Shown here: positions 24,535-36,500 of the stretch, one piece after another
How positions within the stretch are numbered: position 1 is the stretch's first letter
Layout: each line of letters opens with the position of its first letter
Assembly: GCF_020921035.1 (NCBI RefSeq)
Contig: NC_063157.1
Span: 248,001-312,000 of the forward strand
Direction of reading: 5' to 3'
Source: Rhodamnia argentea
Lineage: Eukaryota; Streptophyta; Magnoliopsida; Myrtales; Myrtaceae
Length of the DNA stretch: 64,000 nt
Position numbers and translations under genes: made by a program
Notes under the pieces: model-generated
Told to the model about the DNA's origin: nothing
Database searches by the model: none
What the model saw: the letters and a program-made list of their open reading frames with translations, nothing else

Positions 24535-27500
24535 ATGAGTGCCTCGTCGTCCAACGGGCTGGTGCTGCCCTTCTCCATCTCCCGCCTGCAGCACGATGTG
24601 GAGGTGGGCCGTAGCTCCACCAAGGTAGATGCAGACAACGACGACTACGGCCAAGTTTCGTCCCCGCCTGGTCCTTTCGACATCGAGCATACCAAGAATG
24701 CCTCCATAGAGACTCTCAAAAGATGGAGGGTAACCCTCATTGCTTATTTTATTCGTCGTCCATGTGCATCATGCGCCCGTGCTTTTTTTTTTGGTGTCAA
24801 TGATAACGTGTCTGCTATATTGCTGGAGAGTGCCTCGAGAAACCCGTGTTCCAACGGTTGCAGCCCGATTGATGTGAAACTTACCATTATGTAGCCAATC
24901 TACCTAACTAGGCACATGGTCGAAAGCTGTTCATTTGCATACATTTTGTATCATTTGCTTCGCGTGCACCTCACGCTCAGTACATTGCATGTAGGTAACT
25001 GGAATTTCAGGCTAATGCAATGCCATCTTCATTCAATTGCAATATCTCACAACACAATGGGAGTGTAGTAACCGCGGATGATGACATAACACTTGTTGTT
25101 TGCTTGAATGTTAAGGGGTGATGATAAAGCTGCAAATGCCTGAACTTTAGCCCCCATGTTACAAATGGAGTACCCAAACTTTTTATTTTTTTGTTCAATC
25201 AAGTACCTCAACTTTTCAAATGTGGATCAATGTGAAACTCCTATTGAAATCACGGAAGGAACTTTGGTAAATAGCCGTTGACTATACACATTGTGCTTGA
25301 TCCGGCCTCTTGGAATGATGCCACGTCAACGGGGACATATTGGACGGCCAAGATCATCCAAGTCAGCACTATCTCTCTCTCCTCATCATCTTGATGTAGA
25401 TGAAAATAAAAAAATTCGCTTGGTAAGCAAGCCACGTTAGCAATTGGGCTTAACCTTTGCGAAGTGAGCCACCTCAGCAAAATCACATGACATGGCAATT
25501 AATTTAACACAAGCTTCACATCGAGTCAAATTTCAAAATATGAGTTACTTGATTGAACAAAAAATAAGTTCGGGTATGGGATTGTAAAATGGATAATTGT
25601 TCGGGTACTAGCGGGGTCATTAGCATGAATTGAAGAACTTGTTGACATGTTGCTATATATGCTAGGGGTGAGCGGTTCCGGGTTCCTTACGGGTTCCATC
25701 TAGAACCCGAAACCTACCTGTCGGAACATGTTCCTCATTTTTTAGAACCCGAAACCTACCCGTCATACCTTGGAACCTAGAAGCTATCCCGTCACAAGTT
25801 CTAGGGTCGGTTCCAAGGTATCTGAGAACATATCAATTTATTTTATTTTATTTTATTTTTTCATTTTTAGTTAAACAAAATGAGAGTGAGCACTACAACA
25901 TCTAAGAGAAAGTAGAGGTGAATGGTTTTAGGTTTCGTACGGGTTACATTTAGAACCCGAAACCAATCCAGTGGAACATGTTTATCACTTTTTGGAACCT
26001 AAAACCTAAAAATTTGTTTGGCTCCAGATTATACACTCATCATCGGATGCCATAAAACATTGTAGGATCGTGCAAAAACATATATCAAGAAAAATATAAA
26101 AATTTATTTCGGGATATAGGGTCTAGGTTCCGGGTTCCAGGTAGTGGAACTTGGAACCTACCCGTTAGAACAGGTTCCTCAATTTTTGGAACTTGGAACC
26201 TACCTTGCATATCTTGGAACCTGGAACCAGATCGGATCCTACGGGTTCCGGTTCTCGGTTCTACCCTGGAACCATGCTCACCCCTAATATATGCTACTTC
26301 GGGGGACCCGACCCATTCGATAGAGAAAACGGGAAAACATGACCGTATAGGGTCGTTTCCTAATTTGACATGTGATTATTCTGAAGAGCGTCTGTATATG
26401 ATTTGTTTCTTAGCTTCAAGTTCTCTATGTTTGTCAAAAGAAGGTAAACATTTCCACGGGCAAGTATTAGATGAAGACACACTTTGGTTGCTAAGGGGAA
26501 CTGATGAGTGCTGAGTAGGATCCGCTCGTAAATCCTCAAGTATTTGCACAGAAGGATTGTGGAAAACAAATCCACAAACTATGGATTTTCCTTCCGACTC
26601 TATGAAACTTAATGGTGAGGTATTGATCCAAAGGAGTATATAATCAATATTGCACAGATGACTAGAGTTCTAGTAGATTTTCTATTGATGTATGGGAGGA
26701 CCATCTCTTTGCCTCCTTCATTTCTCTTTCCCCATGTGTGTGAGTACGCTTATAGGAAAAACGGGTATGTTTTGGGGAAGATGTGCAAGATGTGATTAGT
26801 AAGTGACTCTATCTGAAAGTTGGTATGTCATTTTATGTGTTTAAGAAATGGGACCTCTTCTAGGAGATTTGGACATATAAGATGAAAGATTTTTTGCTCC
26901 ACAGTGAGAATTGCAATATTGGGAGATTGACTCAAGTGGAAAACAGTTGGACTAACGGAGATCCTTGAAGATGTCAATGCTAACTTCAAGCAACAGCTTT
27001 GGAGCATATGAACATTAACAAAAAAAAAAAAGTATCAGGAATGAATTTGTTTCATTTTGTTGTAATTGTCATTGGCCAAAGGGATTTGGTTAGAGGTACT
27101 GGAGATTAGACACGAACTTCAAAGTGATTGAATGGATCATATTAGTTTTGCGCCGGCTCAGGATGTTGTTCAATCTGTTATGTACTTGTTGATGAGATTC
27201 AATTCATTAAGTAGTGAATTTGATTTAATCAATTCAAGTACACGTGAAGAAATTTTTTTCAAGACAATAGTAATGAGGTTGACAATGCTGTATAGTCGGG
27301 GGTATTGAGTTGTCCAGTATCAATCTGTGCACAAAATGAGTTAGCAGAAATGGAAATGCTCCATGGGATTTGCATACTCCAAAAAGGCATACAATTTGGA
27401 ATGACTGCATCTGAGGAAAAGTTGACATGGGTTCAATTGGGGATAAGATTAGAAAAACTCATCCGAGGAAGATAGATTGGGACATGTGATCAATGGAAGG

Positions 27501-30500
27501 ACCCTGTAGGATAATGTGATGTTATGATGGAGATATTTGGAGAAATTGGAAACATGTGTGGATGGACACTCTAAGGAAAGATGGTTGAGCACATGGATGG
27601 AGGGCCAAGTGCAATGGCATAACTAGGCCAAGTACTTGACCTAACTAAATGAGAAAATGGCTCGGTTGCCATAGCTGTGGATCGAAGTGCACACTGGTTC
27701 TTTTTCCCTGGTTAGCTAAGAACATATTCAAAGGGTGCTACCAGCTTGCAAACATCATCTACAGTCGAGAATTAGACCATATTGAGTGTAACTGGAATTT
27801 TGTCATTGGGGAGAAGGGAAATGGCAAGAATTTGATTGTAGTTTTAACACGTAGAATAGTACACAATAAGTTAGACTGGAAGCATATGGCAATTCCCTTC
27901 ATGCGGGGGATTTAGGGTGTGTGCGGCTAGACTTTTGCTTTGCATCTCTTGCTCTTTTCTTTTTCTCCTTTCTTGTATTGTCTAAAGTTTGAATCTTACT
28001 AATGTCGAAAACCCGAAATCCTTAAGGAATACAAATAGTGATAAGTAGAGTCATTTAGGAAATTTTTTTTTTTTTGCGTAATTTCTTGAAAAATAAATAA
28101 TATTTTCTTTTGCAAAATCTAAGAGCCAAAGCAAAGTGTAACTTTCTTTAAAAGCTAAAACAGACGTCGAACGATTGCCTTCTATAAGTTCCTAGTACAA
28201 CCGCGAAGACAATATAAAGCAATCGCATTCTCTGGTCCAATTGCTGTTTTTTTTTTTTTTTCTATATTCTTGATTTATCCACTAGGTCAGTCTGGTTGGT
28301 TATTTGCGCCACTGATGTATTGGGCGCTGTTCTCCAATGCCCTATTCATGGTGCTACCAATTTTTACTGGAGATTGGGAATAGGTGGACTTTTTATAGGA
28401 CCTATATAGGACCTATTTTACTGACGGGATTTATCACCACTTTAGCTACTTTGGCAGCTCGGCTAGGCACACCCAAGGTAGTGTTGGTGGGGGCCATCGA
28501 CTAGTGCGTGAATGAATCTTCTATGCAAAACTTTGCTATAGTTTCGATCTCAAATATTTGGCAAAATATCTCTCTTGCCTGTTGTGGCCTCATCACCTTG
28601 CCCCCTTGACCTTAAGTCACTTGTTCACTTCTAGGCCATGACTGACCCCTTATGGCCGCATGTTTTGGCATCTTCAAATAAAAGAGAGCAATTTTGTTTT
28701 CTTATTCAATTCAAATAGCTCTTCCATATTGAGGAATATCAATTTTTCTAAGAGTGGTTAAACCAAAAGGCGTTGATAGCAGTAACAACATGCATTTAAT
28801 GCCTCCATCTGATGGCTTTGTTGGAAAATCCAATTGGAAAACTTAAGCCCTTAGCCAAAGGGATACCACATGTATGTAAGGTCATTATAGACCCCAGAAA
28901 CAAGAGATATGAGATGCTTTAACATGAACGGATTTGAACTGAAGGCCCTTTAACTTTGCAGCAAGCAGCTCTAGTGCTGAATGCTTCACGGCGGTTTCGA
29001 TATACATTAGACTTGAGAAAGGAAGAAGACAAAGAGCAACGCCGAAGGATGATTAGAGCCCATGCGCAAGTCATAAGAGTAAGATTATTTTTGGTACAAA
29101 TCCTTTTCTTTGATGTGTTTGAGAGATTTTGATTCTAACCGTCCACTAAAATTGCATTAGGCAGCTGTGCTTTTCAGATTGGCAGGGGAACGGCAGATTG
29201 GTAAATATGTCTCTCTTTGCTTATCTCCACATCTATTTCCAAAGGTTTTATATTAACAAGTTTGACTTTGCAGGAGGTTCAACCGGAATTAGCTGATAAT
29301 TGAGAATTGGACATTTTAGTAGTGACTGGTCAAGACTTATTCTGAATAATAATAATGTCTCATGAACCATTCTGAGATATATAAGGGGAAATGGCTTTGA
29401 CACTCGGAAAGATAATGGCTATCTATATGAAGTACTGTATGAAGCACCTAGCATTTCGCAATAATTATCTACATCTCGACGATCTTTTTGTCAGAAAGTA
29501 GCTCCTTCAGTTATAAAAAAGGTATTCAGTGTGTCAGAGCTGCAAATGGTGTGGACAGCCAGCTGTTCTGTGGACAAGATGCATCAAGCTGTATGCCCCT
29601 AAAAGGCTTCCTGCTTCTCTCCTCCTCTTCTGCCCAAAAATGGTCAGAGGACCAAGACCGAGAACTTTTTTAATCGGAAGTTTATTTAGTTCTGTGAGCC
29701 ATTAGTTAGTCCCTCAATGTTAATTAAGGTAGTTAGGATTTGGTGTATCAAATGTGTCCGTCTGTGCCCTATAACTAGAGCTTCTATCTAGTCTTGCATT
29801 AAGTTTAAGTCAACTAAGCAAAGACAGAGTCATTTCCGATTGCTCTCTCCCCCTATTTTGTGATCCTAAATCTAAACAGTTATACATGGCTTTCTTCCTT
29901 ACACCTTGTGATTGCTGAAATCCTCTTATTCATCTATTGCAATACAGGGGTGGGTCCAAATGCGACACCTCCTACTGCAATTGGCGATTATGGAATTGTA
30001 CTTGAGCAGCTTGCATCCATGACTCGTGACCACGATTTTTCAGCTCTGCAACAATATGGGGGTGTAAGTTCATCTTGCACAATTCTTGCTTTCTGAAGCT
30101 AATATTGTCAGTCTGTTGATGCATCAATTCCCACTTCATCAGGCTAAGGGTTTATCCAATATGTTGAAGACGAATATAGAGAGAGGAATTTCTGGTGATG
30201 AGACTGATATATTGAAGCGAAGGAATACATTTGGTTCCAACACATATCCTCAAAAGAAGGGACGGAGTTTCCTGGTACTTTCACTTATAGTTCTCATCCT
30301 TGACATTTTCCTGAGGACTTCTACAAGGAGTGGATTTTACCTCTTCAGAGTGTCATAACATTTGTTTCTTCTGTAGAGGTTCCTTTGGGAAGCCTGGCAA
30401 GACTTGACTCTCATTATCCTAATAGTAGCGGCTGCAGCATCATTGGCGCTTGGAATGAAGACTGAGGTACACTTGGTCTTCTTGTTTTTTTCTAGGATAG

Positions 30501-33500
30501 ATGTTACGGCAATATTTTCTATTTTCAGGAGCTTGGTTAGCTTTATTCAATTAATCTTTTTCTTATTATGGTGACCATATGAACTAAATTCTAGTACTTG
30601 GTATTTTACTTGCACATTTCTTGTGTTCTTGTTGATTTTTTTTTTTGTATGCCAATACATACTTTTAACAACGCATATATGGCTTTGAGTAAATGATATG
30701 AGAGTTCACTAATTGGGACTCTGTAAAACATGACGTAATCATTTTTCTCTTGGAGATATTTTACATCAATATGGACTGTAGTCTGGTTTTGGAAGATGGG
30801 AGGTGAACTTAATACGGTCCTTTCATTATTTTTCATTAAATGGATTGTCATATTTATCTTACTATGTGGTTTAGCATTTGGAATGTTGGGTTTGGGGACT
30901 TTCTATCTTTTGGCATGATATAGGGGCAATCATTGATGCATGTCAATAAAAAGCAGTCTATTGCTAATATGGAATGACACTACTTACGTATTGCTTTATC
31001 CTAGATGTTTCCCCTATGACTTTGTGGTGTTAATAGGGTGTCCTACTACAGAAGTAAATTGAGTGTCTTAAGTAAAAAAAAAATAATGATGAATTTCTTT
31101 TGCTTCTATCTATTTGGACCTCATTAGGAATTTTTTTTTTCAACTTTGTATGGTATATGCGCTCTTTTCCTGCACATGCAGTTACCCTCAGATATGCACT
31201 TGTCATTATGGACTCTTTGCAGGGAATAAAGGAAGGCTGGTACGATGGAGGAAGCATTGCCTTTGCCGTTCTTCTTGTAATTTTTGTGACAGGTGTGGAA
31301 ATTCTTCTTTGGACTAGAGTTTTAGGGTTTCAGTATGTATGATTATAGCATTACAGTTTGTTAATCGCCCAAGCTAAGTGTTTTTGGCTTTCACAGCATA
31401 TTTTATCACGAAAGCAGTACACTTATAGTCTAATGGTCATTTCCTTTTTTAAATCAGCTGTCAGTGACTATCGACAATCTCTGCAGTTTCAAAATCTAAA
31501 TGAGGAGAAACGAAATATCCAATTAGAGGTACATACATCTGTCATTTTATGCTTATTTGTTAGTTTCTATTCTTGACGATGGTTGATATATCACTTTAAA
31601 AATTTCACAGATAATGAGAGGTGGTAGAATGGTCAAGGTTTCTATACATGACATTGTTGTCGGTGACATTGTCCCTCTTAACATAGGTGATCAGGTGAGT
31701 GCCTTAGGTGCATCTATGACATCCTTCAGATATGAGCCTTATTTTCTACTCAATGTTGTCTCTGGATTTTCCAGGTTCCTGCTGATGGAATCTTAGTCAG
31801 TGGTCACTCTCTTGCAATTGACGAATCTAGCATGACTGGTGAAAGCGAAACTGTGAGTAATGCATACCTTGGGGTTCTCTTAGGGATTTTTTTTTGTAAT
31901 GTATTTTTCTAAATGCGTCGTTTTGGCAGGTTCACAAGGATCAGAAAGCACCTTTCTTGATGTCCGGTTGCAAAGTAGCTGATGGTGTTGGCATTATGCT
32001 GGTAACAACTTTACTTTCTCTTGTCATTTCCTATTTGCAATACCAATGTTGCTTTTTTGTGGTCATGAATGGTTGATGGATGTTTATCTGGAAATCCAAA
32101 GCAGACTGGTGGACAAGCTTTGCAGAAACGAGAATAAAGATTTTCCATCGAATGCTTATGTTGCTGCACAGAGATTGCTGATTATATTCATATTTGTCTG
32201 GCTCTTTCTCATTTAGCTTCATTGGGGAAATTGTACAAGTGTTTCTCCAGAGCGGGTGGAGCTTTGTTGAATCTCACATTTCCAGTATGAATTGGGCGTT
32301 GCAATAGTTTTGCAGATTTGCTTTACTGCATTCTGTTTTACTTGAGCTCTGAACTCTTGGTCTTCCCCTTGATCTGTTACAAGTAGAAGTTCGAAAATTT
32401 TTGTCGGGAATAGGATTTACAAGTCATGCTGTTTGTTGGAGTGCCAGATTCTGAATGTTGTCCTGGCTTTAAAGTTACAAGCTATTGAATTAACTGGGGA
32501 TCTATTCACTGTAATGGCATATGTAGAATATTGTTTTTAATTAATTATTTCATTTGGGAGAAGGGGTTGCAAGTACCGTCTGTTTTGGCAATCTTATGCG
32601 TTCTACTAGCCAAGGTGGTTTGCAATAAATTTCGGTGTCCTTTGTCTAGTGACCATCTGCCCTTTAAGTTCTTTTTAGTCTGTTTAATGGTCAGATATCA
32701 TCCTCTTCATCAATAATTTGGTCACAATAGCACATACCACTACTTATAACTACCAGTTTGGTGTGGCTTATTGCTACTCGCATTTTCATCTGCTGGTTCT
32801 GGTAGCGTTTATAAGCCAGGCCAACTGCGTTTAAATCTCACCCTTTCATCATTAGCAGTCACTTTGATCATTACTCTGTATGTGCGCTTGTGCTTGAGTT
32901 GTGCACGCCCATGCGAGTGAGATTTGTGCGCTTGAGCAATTTCCTGTGCCATAGAATGGTAGACAGTGTCATATTATTACACAAGATTCCACGGAGATTT
33001 GTTTTCAGTCAAAGTAATGAATTGAAACAGATCTATTTGCTGATTTAACCAAAATGTTTCAAATTTAAGATTCATGATATGGGCCAGCTTGGCCAGAGAC
33101 AATTTTGCTGGTTTTATTGTTATTGAACTGTTTTGTTTTTGCGATAACAATTATTGTATTCTAGAATTGGGTAATATACCTCCCCTTCCTATTGTGCTCT
33201 CTCTTGGTCAGATGAGTACCAGCATGTGGTATTGGTCGGTTCTGTTTGCACTATCATCTCATTCATGTTTCTAAGATAAGTTCACTAGATATTGTTTCAG
33301 GTCTTCATTTTGTTTTTCGTTTCCGACATTTATCTTCAGGTAACTGGCGTTGGAATCAATACTGAATGGGGGTTGTTAATGGCAAGTATCTCAGAGGATA
33401 CCGGTGAAGAGACACCACTGCAGGTTTTCTAGCATTATCCTAACTTAGCAAATTAGCAGTCCCTTTTTTTAACGTACTTGTATAACATCCTAATGTGATT

Positions 33501-36500
33501 TTAAACACTAGGTGCGCTTGAATGGTGTTGCAACATTCATAGGCATTGTTGGTCTTGCAGTAGCTCTTTCTGTGCTTGTAATCCTCTTGGTGAGGTCAGT
33601 TGTAGTTTGTGAAGTTTATTAATTTAGTTAGGAAACATAAAATTTTCGTTAACTTCCTGGTTTTTGTTTGTTATGATTTTTCAGGTACTTTACTGGAAAT
33701 ACTGAAGATGCTGATGGACATGTCCAATTTATTAAGGGAAGCACCAGCATCAGTCATGTTGTAGATGACATCATTAAGATTGTTACTATTGCAGTAAGTA
33801 CAATGTCTCATTCTTCTTTTGTTCATGTGCCCACTTATATACATAAGTTGTCTCTGCACCTATGTGTGTTCGAATGTTACTTCTGTCTGGTGACTTCACC
33901 GATGAACTGTATTCAGGTCACTATTGTGGTGGTTGCTGTGCCCGAAGGACTTCCCTTGGCTGTAACCTTGACGTAAGTATGAATTGCTTTGAGATATATA
34001 GAAACTTATCAGGAAGAAGGAATTGTCACTCTTGTTTGTTTGGTCTTATTATTTTTATTTTCTAACTATGATTTATTGCACAATTGATGCTGTATATCAG
34101 ATTGGCGTATTCGATGCGGAAAATGATGGCCGACAAAGCCCTGGCAAGTCCAATATCCTTGGGACACTAGTGATTTTTCCTTTGCTTGATTTATAGATGG
34201 AGTGCTGCTTCGATAGTACAGTTATAAACACTATTATATCCATAGGTTCGTAGACTCTCAGCCTGCGAAACTATGGGATCTGCTACAACCATTTGCAGCG
34301 ATAAGACTGGGACATTGACAAAGAATGAGGTTAGCTTTGGAATCCTTCTTCTGACACCATCTGCTTGTTTCCTGAAATTCTCATCCTCCTCCACCTTTAG
34401 GGTGCATTTTTGGTGTATGTGTTTTTTCTTGTTTCTTTTTTTTTTTTTTTTTGTTTTTTTTGGGGGGGAGGAGGGTTGTTTTTGGTCCTCTTCCTTTTTA
34501 TTTATTTATTTATTCTCTGACGATCAGAACATTTCTGTGTAATATTCAGCTTCCTATCATGTATAGTATGAGTATTAATATGCAGTTTGGTTATTGTAGA
34601 TGACAGTGGTTGAGGCTTATGCTGGTCGAAAGAAATTGGATCCACTAAATGACTCCTCACAATTGCATGAAGTGGTTACTTCTCTGTTGTACGATGGTGT
34701 TGCACAAAATACTCAAGGCAATGTATTTGTACCAAAGGTATGGCTATCTGTCTGGAACCACTTGTAAGATACAACGAGATGTTCCCTTTGCTGAAGGTAG
34801 TTTAATTCCAAAAAATCATTGCTTGTGGATTTTAATCAGGCCTTTTGACTCTTTTGACATGTTCTATTTGTCATCTTCACTTTAATAATTATTCATTTGG
34901 ACCAATCAATGATGTATGACTATTCTTCTTTGTTCTTGTTTTTTTGGTTTTAGCTATATTGCCCGGTTAAGAAGGCATTTTGAGAACCTCACAATATTGT
35001 TCTTCAATTTGTCCCATTTCCTTATTCTGTTGATGTCTTTTGCGAAGCTTTCCTTTAGCTTAGCATGTCTGCTTTAACTCTAATTAGATGAGAGGAAGTG
35101 TTGCCCAGTCGACAGGCAAATACATGCTTACATTTGTTAAATCTTAAAGAAGCTGGAATTGAAATGACTGATGAGAAACCTGGTTTTATACATGAGACTT
35201 GGAGAAGCAATATTATTTATGCATCAAAAGAAAGTCCTATAACTGTGATATGGGCATGAGTTAGATTTTCATTACTTGTGAAGGAAAAGAATTCATGCTT
35301 GCTTCTAGAAGTGCTTCTGAGACAATGGCTTTCCATTTTATTTTGCAGCAGCATCCTTCTGCTTTCATTTTCTTTAGTCAAAATTAACAGCAAGTTTATT
35401 TCATGGCAAGCATTGACAGCTGATCAATGTTTCGTTCTGGGTATGGGTTTCTTGAAAAAGCTACAGCTTTTATGTTGTCTGGAAGTAGTTTTGATGAAGA
35501 GGGCCTAGTATTACAGTGCTGGGAAAATGAAGCTTTCCTCAGCCCGTATCTTGAATGAAAGGGGCCTTTCTCCGAATTTACTTTGAGTTGAACTTCAAAA
35601 ATAACCAGAGGGAGGAACAGTCTAGAGAGGAGATAGCATCCTGTGTGTAATTTTACATCAACAAATTTGATATATTCGAGCTCATTGCTTGTAGGGTGGA
35701 GGGGATGTTGAGATTTCGGGATCACCCACAGAAAAAGCCATTCTTTTGTGGGCAGTTAAGGTACTGATGTTTAGCATTTTAGTTTTCATCTCTTCTATGC
35801 TTTGCTTGAGAGTTTGTTGAGGTTGTATGTATTAATGGTGCAGTTGGGGATGAAGTTTGATGTAAGCAGATCAGAGTCTACAGTTCTCCATGTTGTCCCA
35901 TTCAACTCACAAAAGAAACGCGGAGGTGTTGCCATCAAACGGGTATTACTTAGTCAATCAATGTTATCCTTTGTTCTTGGTAATCTATGTGTGGTTCCCG
36001 CTACCTATATTTTCTCAAATATGATCGATCTAGGAATGTTAGCTGGCTAAAGCATCAGACTATCTTTCCTTGGAATTATGTCAGGTCCTGTGGCACGAGG
36101 TGCCTTTTGGATATGATTATTGAGCAGAGGAGGATCATGAGGATGCTAGAAATTCTCTTAGTTGTGGAGTTATTGTCATTTGAGGAGGCATTTCTGCAAC
36201 TATTGCAATCATTAGCACAACTCTGTAGACATGGTTAAATTCCCAAAAATGCCATTGAACAAGCTGAATGAAAAGAAGTGAAATGACGAAATTTTAGACC
36301 TTAAGTTAGATGGAGTTTACAAGGCTCGCAATTTCTCGAATAACATGGTATTTGACAGGCATAGGAAAAATAATTTACAAAGCAAACCCTAAGATACTCA
36401 TTGTTAAAAGTAGAAAGAATAAACTTTGGCCAAAAGGAAAAGAAGAGAAGAAAATTGCCCCCAAAAAAAAAAAAAGAGAGATGGAAAATTGATTTTGCTC

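Noticed and set aside
26295-27915. Additional gene or LINE in ACA9 intron 1
   Set aside because: Short open frames only, with no recognisable domain, RT motif or splice continuity.
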